This document shows positions 8,622 to 17,142 of a stretch of DNA of 64,000 nt, piece after piece. The notes beneath the pieces are model-generated. The model had not been told where the DNA came from, ran no database searches, and saw only the letters and a list, made by a program, of their open reading frames with translations. The position numbers were made by a program, and so were the translations under genes. The stretch comes from Rheinheimera baltica DSM 14885 (GTDB lineage: Bacteria > Pseudomonadota > Gammaproteobacteria > Enterobacterales > Alteromonadaceae). The stretch spans positions 1-64,000 of the forward strand of contig NZ_AUDG01000019.1 of the NCBI RefSeq assembly GCF_000425345.1. Reading direction: 5' to 3'. Each line of letters opens with the position of its first letter. Positions within the stretch are counted from its first letter, which is position 1.

Positions 8622-9479
8622 ATGATCGGTCGATTAATAAAAGGATTTAGCCTTGGTTTGCTATTTAGCACTAGTGTATTGGCCACGCCGATTCATTTAG
8701 GAGAGTTAGCTAACTTTGCTTTGTTTGCTGGCGCGAACGGGGCCAGTAGTCAGTCAGGATACATGGGGCTTGGCTCTGAGAGTGATGTACATGGCAACAT
8801 TGCCGCGAAACAATTAGAGTTTGGCGCGGGCACTATCGTTAATGGTTATGCTGCCGGTATCAATCAACAGCAAGGTGTGGGTATTCACATTACGCAAGGC
8901 TGGCAGCAGTGGAACAATAGTCAGTTTATCAGCTTGCAAGATCAGCTAAGTGCGTTATCGCAACAGCTGCAGGGCCTGGGCGGTACGCAGACAAATTTAC
9001 AGAGTTTAAATAACTATACCGGGAATGGTGGTTTAAATGTATTTTCGTTAAACCCGGTTATTATGGCGCATCAAGCTATTAACTTATTTGGTAGTGCTGA
9101 TGACACCTTTGTATTTAATATCAGCCAGTGGTTTATGATGGACGGCGGCGGCATTTTTTTACATGGTATAAACCCAAACCAGGTGTTTTTTAATTTCCAT
9201 AGCCAAAATCAAGCGGAAGAATACACTACGCTATCTGCCGGGATGTTTGGTACCAGTAATATTCAAGGCAACTTGTTGGCGCCCAATATGTTTTTGCAAG
9301 TAGGGGACGGTGCGACACTTAATAACACCCGTATTCTTGCCGGAGCGCTGCAGTTAAATATTCAAACATTAATTCCACCACCTACAGCGCAGGAGCCATC
9401 ACAGGTTCCAGTGCCTGCCAGCATGTTATTATTGTTACCCGGTTTGCTGCTGTTAACTAAACGCAAGCGCTCAAACTAA
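8622..9479 (+). CDS. Secreted choice-of-anchor A family protein with PEP-CTERM-like tail
   Basis: A 285-residue exported protein. It has a signal peptide (MIGRLIKGFSLGLLFSTSVLA), then a region like choice-of-anchor A domains (LGELANFALFAGANG near the start; FVFNISQW, VFFNFHSQNQAEEYTTLSAG and GNLLAPNMFLQVGDG later). The C-terminus combines a VPVPAS motif, a hydrophobic helix and a basic end (KRKRSN). That tripartite end is a PEP-CTERM-type sorting signal recognised by exosortases, which suggests surface or exopolysaccharide-linked anchoring. The ATG at 8622 is preceded by AGGAGC and starts the signal peptide; a longer frame from 8538 overlaps the promoter. Function is otherwise unknown. Confidence 0.75.
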   Translation: MIGRLIKGFSLGLLFSTSVLATPIHLGELANFALFAGANGASSQSGYMGLGSESDVHGNIAAKQLEFGAGTIVNGYAAGINQQQGVGIHITQGWQQWNNSQFISLQDQLSALSQQLQGLGGTQTNLQSLNNYTGNGGLNVFSLNPVIMAHQAINLFGSADDTFVFNISQWFMMDGGGIFLHGINPNQVFFNFHSQNQAEEYTTLSAGMFGTSNIQGNLLAPNMFLQVGDGATLNNTRILAGALQLNIQTLIPPPTAQEPSQVPVPASMLLLLPGLLLLTKRKRSN

Positions 9480-9497
9480 CGGTTAACAAAGATAGAG

Positions 9498-9521
9498 AAG
9501 GCTGAACTTTCAGCCTTTTTT
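9498..9521 (+). terminator. Rho-independent terminator
   Basis: Perfect stem AAGGCTGAA (9498-9506) / TTCAGCCTT (9509-9517) with a two-base loop, followed by a T-run to 9521. It lies 18 bp after the stop of the choice-of-anchor gene. Confidence 0.85.
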
Positions 9522-9566
9522 ATGTCTACTCACTTAGGCTTGCGGCTCAAATTAAATAGGTATGGA

Positions 9567-9584
9567 TTTCACGCCGGTTTCACA
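9567..9584 (+). promoter_or_regulatory. Pho-box-like direct repeat (response-regulator site), copy 1
   Basis: TTTCACG (9567-9573), four bases, then TTTCACA (9578-9584), an 11-bp period. Ten bases further on is a -10-like TATGTT (9595-9600), and the ATG at 9634 is 49 bases after the box. The same arrangement recurs at 13647-13664 and 16972-16989, each facing a gene next to the PhoB/OmpR-type response regulator. Confidence 0.7.
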
Positions 9585-9633
9585 AGCCCGGCGTTATGTT
9601 GAGTGCCTGTTTGGTTGATCTAAAAGGCATAAC

Positions 9634-10401
9634 ATGGCTAAAAAATATTATGGGTTGCTGCTTTGCATTGGTTTTGCGGCGCAGCCGCTGGCATTAGATA
9701 TCAGCGCTACAGAACACGTAGCGCTTAATGCGCACCTTTCTGCAGCGGCGGAGTTACAAAACACTATTGCCAGCGAGATACGGCAGTTTGAACAACGATC
9801 GCGCCGTGACTGGGCTTATCGTATTAGCCGTTATGAAAATGAAGAGGGTGATATTAGCAGTAGTGTTGAGCTGTTTGAGCCAACAAATACGCCGGACAGG
9901 CAATGGCAGTTGTTAAGCATTAATGGCCAGGCGCCGGATGATAAACAGCTGAGAAAGTTTGCCGCGTTGAAACAGCCACAGGGCAAAGCGGCCGGGCAGC
10001 AGAATTTTTCGGTTAAGCTAAGTGAGCTTATTCAACTGGATAGCTTGCAGCTGACCTTTGAAACCCCGCAACATTTACAGGCCAGTTTTGCGGTGTATCT
10101 CAGCCAGCTTGGCGGCGATGTCAGCAAAAAACTGCAGGGTTCGCTGCGCTTTAATAAAGAAGAGCACTATATCGACACTATTGAAATTACTAACACAGCA
10201 AACTTTTCACCGCTGTTTAGTGCCAATATCAACGAGTTTAACCTTACACTGCGCTTTACTAAAATTGACAGCGCAATACTGCCACAGCAGCAGGAGATGA
10301 GGATGAAAGGCACTTTTGCCTTTTTCACTAAGATTGATGAAGTCTCGACCGATACCTTCTCAGATTATCGCTATGTTGGTAATGAAAGTTTTACTGAGTA
10401 A
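9634..10401 (+). CDS. Exported protein of unknown function
   Basis: A 255-residue protein with an N-terminal signal peptide (MAKKYYGLLLCIGFAAQPLALD), so probably periplasmic or outer-membrane associated. No known domain was recognised. After the signal it has a short helical, charged region (about residues 30-75), then a mainly beta-type pattern of alternating residues (LQLTFETPQHLQASFAVYL, LRFNKEEHYIDTIEITN), resembling lipoprotein-carrier or beta-sheet periplasmic folds. It faces the histidine kinase gene and overlaps its 3' end by 11 bp. Its promoter carries the same direct-repeat box as the ABC transporter and PfpI-like genes, so it is probably a target of the adjacent two-component system. 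Confidence 0.7.
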   Translation: MAKKYYGLLLCIGFAAQPLALDISATEHVALNAHLSAAAELQNTIASEIRQFEQRSRRDWAYRISRYENEEGDISSSVELFEPTNTPDRQWQLLSINGQAPDDKQLRKFAALKQPQGKAAGQQNFSVKLSELIQLDSLQLTFETPQHLQASFAVYLSQLGGDVSKKLQGSLRFNKEEHYIDTIEITNTANFSPLFSANINEFNLTLRFTKIDSAILPQQQEMRMKGTFAFFTKIDEVSTDTFSDYRYVGNESFTE

Positions 10402-11746
10402 AACCTACTCTCACTGTGGTGCCCTTATCGCTACTGACGTGGGCACTGCTAACGCTCATCTGCCAGCCCTGATGTTCACACAATCGTTTAACAATGGCTA
10501 AGCCAAACCCAAAGCCGGTACTTTGCCGGCCTTTTACACCAGCCTCGGTAATATGCGGGTAAATATCAGCTGTCATGCCCGGGCCGGTGTCGCGGATTAT
10601 TAGGTTGTTTTCGCTAAAGGCAATGCTTACTTCGCCTGACTCGGTGTATTTAAAGGCGTTACTGAGCAAATTATCCAGCAGCACTTTAAGCATGTCGGCA
10701 TTGGCGCTGATGCTAACCTGGCAACTATCACACAGCTGCACCGTAACCGGCTTGCCTTGTAGCAGTATGCTGTTGTCCAAAATAGCCCGCTCAACCAGCG
10801 GCATCAGTTCAGTGCTACTGTATTTATTGGCGGCATGCTCTTCTCTGGCCAGAATAAGCAGGGTTTGCACGGTTTTTTCCATTTGTACCGCAGCATCATA
10901 AATGCGTGTCATTAGCAGCTTATCGCTGTCAGGCTCTGTCTGCGGAGGTGCCGCCTGTTGACTGCCAGTTTGCTGGCTTTGCCATAGCTCTGCGGCGTTT
11001 TTAATCACCGCCAGCGGGGTGCGCAGCTCGTGGCTGACATCGGCGGTAAAACTTTTTTCGCGTTTAAGCGCTCGGGCAATACCGCTTAGGCTATGTTCCA
11101 GTGTGCGCGCTAAAATGCCCACTTCGTCATTGGCGAATTGGCTGGCAAACTCACTGGCAAAGGGTTTAGAAAAACGCTGCGACAGCTGTTCAGGCGCGAC
11201 ATTATCAACCAGTGCCGCCAGCTGTTTTAGCGGCCGGGTAGTTTTGCGGCTGACAAACCAGGCGATAAGGCAGGCAAGGGTAGTGACAAGCAGTGCGCTG
11301 ATAAACAGAAATTGCAGCACACCGCCACGAATAGGCCTTACCAGTAATTGCTGGCTTACCTCGGCCAGCAGTAACACTTCAGGCTGTGGCGTAACCGTAT
11401 ATAAGTGATAATGCCGGCCCTGCTGGCCGGCAAACTCTTTGCGCTTTGGCTCTGCTAATGCTTTTTCGCGTATCTCGTCGGGCAGGGTGTCGCGGCTAAA
11501 ATGCAGTTGCATGCTGTTACTTGCCGGCGGTAGCCATTGGCCGTTGGTTTGGTAATGGCTATCAAGGCGAGCCGCTTCCTGCTGCAACTGCTGTTCAATA
11601 AAGCTGTCTTCCAGCGTGTACATCAGGATAAAAGAGATAAGGCCGTTCACCGCAGAAATTACCAGGGTGAAAATACAGAACTGCAATACGATACGCCGGC
11701 TTATGCTGTGAAACTTTGCGGTGTTTTTTCGGCTATCAGCGCTCAT
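10391..11746 (-). CDS. Sensor histidine kinase
   Basis: Inner-membrane sensor kinase of 451 residues, partner of the response regulator just upstream. It has a transmembrane helix at about 19-43, a periplasmic domain of about 100 residues, a second helix at about 145-165 followed by a HAMP linker (SRKTTRPLKQLAALVD), a HisKA domain with the phospho-acceptor histidine in DVSHELRTPLAVI, and an HATPase domain with N box NLLSNAFKYT, G1 box IRDTGPGM and G2 box GFGFGLAIVKRL. It overlaps the regulator by 4 bp (ATGA). The signal is unknown; the periplasmic domain matches no known sensor by eye. Confidence 0.92.
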   Translation of the reverse strand: MSADSRKNTAKFHSISRRIVLQFCIFTLVISAVNGLISFILMYTLEDSFIEQQLQQEAARLDSHYQTNGQWLPPASNSMQLHFSRDTLPDEIREKALAEPKRKEFAGQQGRHYHLYTVTPQPEVLLLAEVSQQLLVRPIRGGVLQFLFISALLVTTLACLIAWFVSRKTTRPLKQLAALVDNVAPEQLSQRFSKPFASEFASQFANDEVGILARTLEHSLSGIARALKREKSFTADVSHELRTPLAVIKNAAELWQSQQTGSQQAAPPQTEPDSDKLLMTRIYDAAVQMEKTVQTLLILAREEHAANKYSSTELMPLVERAILDNSILLQGKPVTVQLCDSCQVSISANADMLKVLLDNLLSNAFKYTESGEVSIAFSENNLIIRDTGPGMTADIYPHITEAGVKGRQSTGFGFGLAIVKRLCEHQGWQMSVSSAHVSSDKGTTVRVGFTQ

Positions 11747-12438
11747 TGTGCGGGTATCTCCAGGGTAAAGCCGACGCCAAAAACGGTTTTTAACAGCGGA
11801 TAGGCAAAAGGTTTATCCAACACAGCGCGCAGCTGATAAATATGCGAGCGCAGCGCGTCAGATTCTGTTGGTTCATCGCCCCAAAGTTTGTGGCTTAGTT
11901 CAGAGCGGCTGAGCACTTGCGGATAAGCCTCAGCCAACAGCAGTAAAATGTTATAGCCCATGGTGTTAAGCGCCAGCAGCTGGCCATCGCGTTTAGCAAT
12001 TCTGCGTTGTTTGTCCAGCTCCAGCGGCCCCAGGGTTATCGTGTGCTGTTGTTGTAACAGATGGCGGCGGCACAGCGCCAGACAGCGCACTTCCAGCTCC
12101 TGCAGTGAGAACGGTTTGGTTAGATAATCGTCGGTGCCAACCGTAAAGCCGGATACCTTAGCATCGATGCTGTCGCGGGCGGTGAGCATTAACAACGGAA
12201 TATGCCGGTCTGCTTGTTGTCTTATTTGTTGGCACACCTGCAGGCCGTCCATGCCCGGCAGGTTTAAATCCAAAATGATCAGGTCATAATACTGTTGTAG
12301 TGCTAACGCCAGCCCCTGTTTGCCATTGTTGGCAAAATCAAAAATATGGCCTTTTTGCTCCATATAGCCGGCAATGTTTTTCGCAATGCTCAGCTCATCT
12401 TCAATTAGCAGTACCTGCAGTACTCCGGGCTTGTTCAT
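11743..12438 (-). CDS. OmpR/PhoB-family response regulator
   Basis: A 231-residue response regulator with a receiver domain (acidic pair ED near the start, phospho-acceptor Asp in IILDLNLPGMDG, conserved Lys in DDYLTKPFSLQEL) and a winged-helix DNA-binding domain (ELSHKLWGDEPTESDALRSHIYQLRAVLDK). It follows the PfpI-like gene after 29 bp and overlaps the kinase by 4 bp. A GTG lies one codon earlier; the ATG at 12438 is preferred. Three TTTCAC(A/G)-N4-TTTCAC(A/G) boxes in flanking promoters have the geometry expected for tandem binding by this family and are its likely targets, including its own operon via the PfpI promoter. Confidence 0.92.
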   Translation of the reverse strand: MNKPGVLQVLLIEDELSIAKNIAGYMEQKGHIFDFANNGKQGLALALQQYYDLIILDLNLPGMDGLQVCQQIRQQADRHIPLLMLTARDSIDAKVSGFTVGTDDYLTKPFSLQELEVRCLALCRRHLLQQQHTITLGPLELDKQRRIAKRDGQLLALNTMGYNILLLLAEAYPQVLSRSELSHKLWGDEPTESDALRSHIYQLRAVLDKPFAYPLLKTVFGVGFTLEIPAQ

Positions 12439-12467
12439 CACTCAATCCATTCCAATCCAGTTTAAGG

Positions 12468-13598
12468 CTACAAATCAGCTAACAATGCGGTTGCCGCGGC
12501 GAAATCGGGTTTAGCGGCAAGAATCTGCTGCAGTGTTGCGCGCGCGGCGGCCTTATCATTCAATTTAAGCTGTGTTTTTGCAATCGCCATATCCAGTGCA
12601 GTGTTATTAATGGCAGTTTGGCCTGCTTGCATCAGTGTTAGTGCATGCTGCCATGCTTGGGCGGTACTGGCCGTATTAAGGTAGTAATACCCGTACATGC
12701 CCAGCAATTCAAGCTGATACTGCGTGGCATCGGCGGACAATACCTGCTGTGCAGTAATGTTGCCGTTCAAAAGTTCAGCTACCAGTGTCAGGGTAGCATC
12801 ATCTTGATGTGGCGCCATCGGTAGTGGGGTAATGCCCATTGATGTAACCAACGCCATCGCTGTTGCTACCGTTGAGGTTGGGTTTTGTCCGGTGATCAAC
12901 CGGTTATCCACCGCCACATGGCTTAGCATCATTGGGCTGTGTTCAAAGCGGCCACCGCGTGCAGTTAGTTTGTCTTGCAGCATAAAATCAAACTGAGCCA
13001 GCCACTTTTTGCCAAACAAATGCTCTTCTTCGTTGGTAAAGCTGTTTACCGCTTTATTGGCTACCAGATAGCTGCCGTCGGCTAATTTCACATTAACCAG
13101 CGCCGCCGGGCCATGACAGACGGCCGCCACCGTGCCTTGCTGCTGATAAATATCGCTAATTAATTGCTGCAGAGCAGTGTCTTTAGGTAAGTCGAACATG
13201 GCGCCTTTGCCGCCAACGATAAAAATAGCGTTGTAGTCAGCTGCTTTAAGCTGCGCAGTGCTAAGGCTATGGTTTAACTTTGCCATAATGGCGGCGTCGT
13301 TCAGCACTTGTTGGTTATAGGCTTTGGTCGCATCGTATTTATCGGCTTCTACTTTGCCGCCTAACGGGCTGGCAATGTCGACCGCAATTCCATGCGCCTG
13401 AAATACCAGATAGGCCTTGGCAAATTCATCAAATTCATAGCCCGGTGCTTGTTGCTCTGGCTGGCCGTAACCACTTAGTACCATCACAATACGTTTGCTG
13501 TCGGAAGATTCGGCAAATGCCGGGCGACTGACCAGCGCGCAAAGCAGGGCGCAAAGCAGGGTGGCGATAATCAGCATACAAAGTTTAAACTGTTTCAT
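12468..13598 (-). CDS. Exported DJ-1/PfpI-family protein with helical C-terminal extension
   Basis: A 376-residue protein with a signal peptide (MKQFKLCMLIIATLLCALL... to about residue 29). It has a DJ-1/PfpI (type 1 glutamine amidotransferase-like) domain with the nucleophile-elbow cysteine in VAAVCHGPAALVN and the preceding IFIVGGKGAMFDLP motif. The C-terminal ~90 residues look helical and repeat-like, possibly TPR. Periplasmic DJ-1 relatives include chaperone- or glyoxalase-like proteins; the exact activity is unknown. The ATG at 13598 has an AGGAGC ribosome binding site; an earlier in-frame start lacks one. It has its own promoter region with a direct-repeat box and leads the two-component genes. 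The signal-peptide codons contain a 12-bp tandem duplication (LLCALLCAL). Confidence 0.82.
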   Translation of the reverse strand: MKQFKLCMLIIATLLCALLCALVSRPAFAESSDSKRIVMVLSGYGQPEQQAPGYEFDEFAKAYLVFQAHGIAVDIASPLGGKVEADKYDATKAYNQQVLNDAAIMAKLNHSLSTAQLKAADYNAIFIVGGKGAMFDLPKDTALQQLISDIYQQQGTVAAVCHGPAALVNVKLADGSYLVANKAVNSFTNEEEHLFGKKWLAQFDFMLQDKLTARGGRFEHSPMMLSHVAVDNRLITGQNPTSTVATAMALVTSMGITPLPMAPHQDDATLTLVAELLNGNITAQQVLSADATQYQLELLGMYGYYYLNTASTAQAWQHALTLMQAGQTAINNTALDMAIAKTQLKLNDKAAARATLQQILAAKPDFAAATALLADL

Positions 13599-13646
13599 CT
13601 TAGTGCTCCTAAAAATGGGGTTGCGCCGACAGCATGGCAACGCAGC

Positions 13647-13664
13647 CGTGAAATGCATGTGAAA
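13647..13664 (-). promoter_or_regulatory. Pho-box-like direct repeat (response-regulator site), copy 2
   Basis: On the minus strand: TTTCACA, four bases, TTTCACG, again an 11-bp period. Ten bases downstream is a -10-like CATGCT, and the PfpI-like start codon is 48 bases after the box. It sits in the 79-bp gap between the permease and the PfpI-like gene, which therefore probably has its own promoter. Confidence 0.7.
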
Positions 13665-13677
13665 AATGGCTGCTGGT

Positions 13678-16233
13678 TCACTCCGCCATCAGCTGACGCA
13701 CAGAGCCGGCCAAACTGTTTTTACTCAGTACAATACCCAGCCCCGTGACCAGCGACAAAATAACGGCCAGGGTGCCCAGTAACCAGCCAATATCAGGGTG
13801 GTAGGGTAAGGAGAACTGCGATTGATAAATCAGTAAACCGGCCAGCCAGGTGGCAACAATGGCACCCGTGGCAGCAATAGCGCCGGTTACCAGCCACTCG
13901 ATGATATTCAGTTGCAGGCAGGTGCGTTTTGACAGGCCGAAACTAAGAATAATGCTGTTCTTTTTCTGCTCTTTGGCTTCAACGGCATGCACTGAAGACA
14001 CCATAACGACACCGGCAAGCAGGATAATTAGCCCGGCAAAACCGCTGATAAGCCTGGTTACCAGAGCCAGGCTGCTGTCAAAGCGCTGGGTCAGTTCTTG
14101 TAGCGACACCATGCGTAGCGACGGGTGTTGCTGCCACAGTTGGCCCAGTAAGGAAAATTGCTCTGGCTGCAGCTCCAGGCTGGCCATACTGTAATGTGGC
14201 GCCTTGATATGTGTAAGTGCCGCAGGTGGCATTTGCAGCCAGAAGGTAATAGCGCCGGCACCGCTTTGGTAAGCATGCGTGGCCGCAATGCTGAACTCAA
14301 CATAGTGCTCTGCAATTACCAGCCCTAACCGGTCGCCCAGCTGCAAGCCAAGATCGGTCATCACTTCTTGCTCTACCGACAGCTGCTGCCAGTTGGTATC
14401 TGCGCTGTGCCACCATTGGCCGCTAACCAGCCGGTTATTACCCGGTACAGCTTCGCTCCAATGCAGACGCACCGGGCGACTTAAGGTCGCCAGACTGTCG
14501 CTGGGTTTTTGCATCACATCCGCCAGCTGGCCGCCGTTGATGTGGGTAAGCTGGACGTACATAAAGGGTTTATGCTGGCGAATGGTAATAGCGTGCTGCG
14601 CCGCCCATAGCTGAATATCGGCCATTTGTGCCGAACTTGCCTGCGACACCAACAAGTTGCCATCATGCGTTCGCTGATGAGCCGCCATATTGTCGCCCAA
14701 ATCTTTTAGCAGCATTAAAGTAAACAGCAACAAAAACGCGGCTAACCCTATGCCTAAAATTTGCGTCGTTTTGCTTAGCAAGCGCTGCTTCATCATATAA
14801 AGGGCAAACGGCAGTATACCGGAAAACGGCTGGCTGAGCTTTTCGCAAAGCGACAGAGTCAACCAGCTAAGCACCAACAGCAGCGCAATACTTGCCAGCA
14901 TTGAGCCCAGCAGCATGGCGGTGAGCAGGCCATTATCCGAGTAATGTGCCGCCACCCCGGCCAGTACCAGTGTTGCGCAGCCAAACAATACGGCGTTACT
15001 GATGCTGCGCCGCTGCGGCTGAATTAACTGCCGCACAGAGCATTGCCACAGGGCCAGCCAGAGCGGAAAGTTGAGGACTAAAAAAATCGATGCACTGGCA
15101 ACAATGGTTTTTACTGCCAGCGCAATGTCGGGCTGCCACGCCAGATTGGCAAAACTGCCGGCTGCCCCTTGCTGCGCAAAGGCTTGTGCCTGTAGCCATT
15201 GCAGTAATAACCAGTGACACAGCGCAGAAATCGCCAAAACCTGGGGTAATAACAACAGTAAGCCGAATAGCCACTTCAGCACAGAAATGTGTAGCACAGT
15301 CTGTTTCGACGCGCCCACGCTTAAACACACCGCGCTGAAAAACTGCTGTTGCTGCAGTTGCGCCCGGGTAAGCTGCTGCATGGCAATGGCCGCCATAAAA
15401 AATAATAATATTGAGGCTAAACCAATAAAGTTTTCTGTGCGCTGCCAAAACAAGGCTAACGGGTGGGCGCCATGTTTATGGTGTACTTGCGCGGCGGGTA
15501 AATGGGTTTTTTGCCACTGTAAAATAGTGGAGATTTGCTGTGCATTAGCGGCAAATAAATAGCGATGCTGAATAATATCGTCGGTAGCGCGAAACTGCTG
15601 CAGATCAGTGCGATGCAGCAGGGCGCGCATTTCCACAGTGTGGCCCTCCATCAGCCGGTCGGGTTCATGCAGCAATATGCGCGATACGGTAAGGCGGTGA
15701 CCGCCAATGCTAAGTTGCTCACCAAGGCGCAGCCCTAAAGCGGCGAGTAAGCGCGAGTCTAGCCAGATTTCACCCACAGCTGCCCCTTGGGCGCTTACAT
15801 TTTCTTGCCCGCCCTGAGACGTTGCCGTGCGTAATTCACCTTGTAACGGGTAATCATCTGCTACGGCTTTTAGGGTTGCCCGTTGCCATTGACCATTATG
15901 AGTAAGCGTTGTGGTTAAGCTTTGGCTTAGCACTATCTGCTGAGACATTGCTGCCAGTTCGGCGTGTTGGCTTGCCGAAAGCGCAAGCGGTTGGCTCAGT
16001 ACCAGGTCGGCGCCCAGCAGGTTGGCTAAGTTATGGCTCAGATAAGCCTGAATGCTGGCGCTGGTTTGGCTTAGCGTAACAATAAATACCAGCAAAATGC
16101 CTTGTACCCAGCGCAGCACGCGTTGGCTGCTATGGTGCTTTTGCTGTTGATAAAAATGCCAGGCCAGTTGCAGGCTATTTCGAATTGGATTTTTTCGAAG
16201 TGGGCTATTTTTAGCAGAATTATTAGCAGGCAC
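13678..16233 (-). CDS. FtsX/MacB-type ABC transporter permease (YbbP-like)
   Basis: A large inner-membrane permease of 851 residues, with a first helix near residue 48, a long periplasmic domain, three helices (about 270-410), two further helices (about 415-470), a second periplasmic domain and three C-terminal helices (about 730-840). This duplicated FtsX arrangement matches the YbbP type of lipid- or lipoprotein-handling exporters. The GTG at 16233 is the likely start: GGAGG lies 6 bp upstream, and the start overlaps the last 11 bp of the ATPase gene. A longer ATG frame would have no such site. Substrate unknown. Confidence 0.85.
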   Translation of the reverse strand: MPANNSAKNSPLRKNPIRNSLQLAWHFYQQQKHHSSQRVLRWVQGILLVFIVTLSQTSASIQAYLSHNLANLLGADLVLSQPLALSASQHAELAAMSQQIVLSQSLTTTLTHNGQWQRATLKAVADDYPLQGELRTATSQGGQENVSAQGAAVGEIWLDSRLLAALGLRLGEQLSIGGHRLTVSRILLHEPDRLMEGHTVEMRALLHRTDLQQFRATDDIIQHRYLFAANAQQISTILQWQKTHLPAAQVHHKHGAHPLALFWQRTENFIGLASILLFFMAAIAMQQLTRAQLQQQQFFSAVCLSVGASKQTVLHISVLKWLFGLLLLLPQVLAISALCHWLLLQWLQAQAFAQQGAAGSFANLAWQPDIALAVKTIVASASIFLVLNFPLWLALWQCSVRQLIQPQRRSISNAVLFGCATLVLAGVAAHYSDNGLLTAMLLGSMLASIALLLVLSWLTLSLCEKLSQPFSGILPFALYMMKQRLLSKTTQILGIGLAAFLLLFTLMLLKDLGDNMAAHQRTHDGNLLVSQASSAQMADIQLWAAQHAITIRQHKPFMYVQLTHINGGQLADVMQKPSDSLATLSRPVRLHWSEAVPGNNRLVSGQWWHSADTNWQQLSVEQEVMTDLGLQLGDRLGLVIAEHYVEFSIAATHAYQSGAGAITFWLQMPPAALTHIKAPHYSMASLELQPEQFSLLGQLWQQHPSLRMVSLQELTQRFDSSLALVTRLISGFAGLIILLAGVVMVSSVHAVEAKEQKKNSIILSFGLSKRTCLQLNIIEWLVTGAIAATGAIVATWLAGLLIYQSQFSLPYHPDIGWLLGTLAVILSLVTGLGIVLSKNSLAGSVRQLMAE

Positions 16234-16924
16234 TTTGCACCTCCAGCGGCGCATTTTCAAGCAATGCACAGTTGCCATTGTTAAAGGCAAACACCTGCTG
16301 TGCCCGCGCCGCCAGTTGTGGGCTATGGGTTACCATTACCAAAGCAGCACCGTTTTGCTGGCAGCAGGCAAACAGCAGCTCGGCCACATCTGCAGCACTT
16401 TTGCTATCGAGATTACCGGTGGGTTCATCGGCAAAAATAAACTTAGGTTGAAATACTAAAGCTCTGGCAATGGCTACCCGCTGTTGCTCACCGCCACTCA
16501 GTTGCTGTGGTTTGTGGTTAAGCCTGTGGCCCAGGCCAACTTTTTCCAGCCATTCGCGGGCCGTTGCTTCGGCATTTTTTTCGCCGCGCAATTTAAGCGG
16601 CAAGGCCACATTGTGCAGCGCGGTAAGCTCGGGCAATAAATGAAACTGCTGAAACACAAAACCAATATCTTGTCGCAGTTGCGCCAATGGCATGCTGCGC
16701 CCGTGCTGCAGGTAGGCAACCTGGCCGGTGGTAGGCTGCTCCAGGCCTGCCATCAGCATTAACAAACTGGATTTACCCGAGCCGGATGGGCCGGTAATGG
16801 CATAAGAGTGGCCTTGTTCAATACACAAGCTCAGCTGGTGAAACAACTGCACCTGATGGTTATGATGACTGAACGTTTGACTGACATTAGTCAGTGCAAT
16901 GGTACTGAAAGCAGATAGCGGCAT
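16223..16924 (-). CDS. ABC transporter ATP-binding protein (LolD/YbbA-like)
   Basis: A 233-residue ATPase with Walker A TGPSGSGKSS, Q-loop GFVFQQFHLLPE, signature LSGGEQQRVAIARAL, Walker B FIFADEPTGNLD and H-loop VTHSPQL. These features place it in the MacB/LolD/YbbA group that works with FtsX-like permeases. It overlaps the permease gene by 11 bp. A GAGGTGA ribosome binding site precedes the ATG. A direct-repeat box 47 bases upstream suggests control by the neighbouring response regulator. Confidence 0.92.
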   Translation of the reverse strand: MPLSAFSTIALTNVSQTFSHHNHQVQLFHQLSLCIEQGHSYAITGPSGSGKSSLLMLMAGLEQPTTGQVAYLQHGRSMPLAQLRQDIGFVFQQFHLLPELTALHNVALPLKLRGEKNAEATAREWLEKVGLGHRLNHKPQQLSGGEQQRVAIARALVFQPKFIFADEPTGNLDSKSAADVAELLFACCQQNGAALVMVTHSPQLAARAQQVFAFNNGNCALLENAPLEVQSAC

Positions 16925-16971
16925 GGGGTCACCTCTTCAATGGTTTAGGCATCGAAGCGTAACGGCCGGGC

Positions 16972-16989
16972 TGTGAAACAGGTGTGAAA
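16972..16989 (-). promoter_or_regulatory. Pho-box-like direct repeat (response-regulator site), copy 3
   Basis: On the minus strand: TTTCACA, CCTG, TTTCACA, two perfect 7-bp repeats with an 11-bp period. Ten bases downstream is a -10-like TACGCT, and the ATPase start codon is 47 bases after the box. The 10-base spacer resembles that of copy 1 (both contain GCCCGGC). Confidence 0.75.
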
Positions 16990-17027
16990 TGAAGCAGAGA
17001 AAATGGGGCTGTATTTGCTAAGCCAGC

Positions 17028-17069
17028 AATGATTATTAGGGTCAGAACAATGATTATTAGGGTCAGAAC
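17028..17069. repeat. Perfect 21-bp tandem duplication
   Basis: Positions 17028-17048 are repeated exactly at 17049-17069; each unit contains GATTATTAGGGTCAGAAC. The GATTATTAG core is the reverse complement of CTAATAATC in the adjoining palindromic repeat, so this appears to be a duplicated end of that element. Confidence 0.85.
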
Positions 17070-17075
17070 AAAATT

Positions 17076-17139
17076 GAGCTAATAATCGTTATGACTGTAT
17101 TTAATTGTCTCCGACCCCTTTTTCGGACCCCTTTTTCGG
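17076..17139. repeat. Palindromic intergenic repeat, copy 1
   Basis: Shares GAGCTAATAATCGTTATGA (17076-17094) and GTATTTAATTGTCTCCG (17097-17113) with the copy at 17835-17930, but here the two blocks are only 2 bp apart rather than 40. Its right end is a 13-bp tandem duplication of ACCCCTTTTTCGG (17114-17126, 17127-17139). With the second copy it brackets ccdAB in the same orientation. It looks like a REP-type element; this assignment is inference. Confidence 0.7.
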
Positions 17140-17142
17140 GTG

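Noticed and set aside
15287-15562. Antisense frames within the long permease gene
   Set aside because: They are shadows of a strongly supported coding frame and have no start signals.
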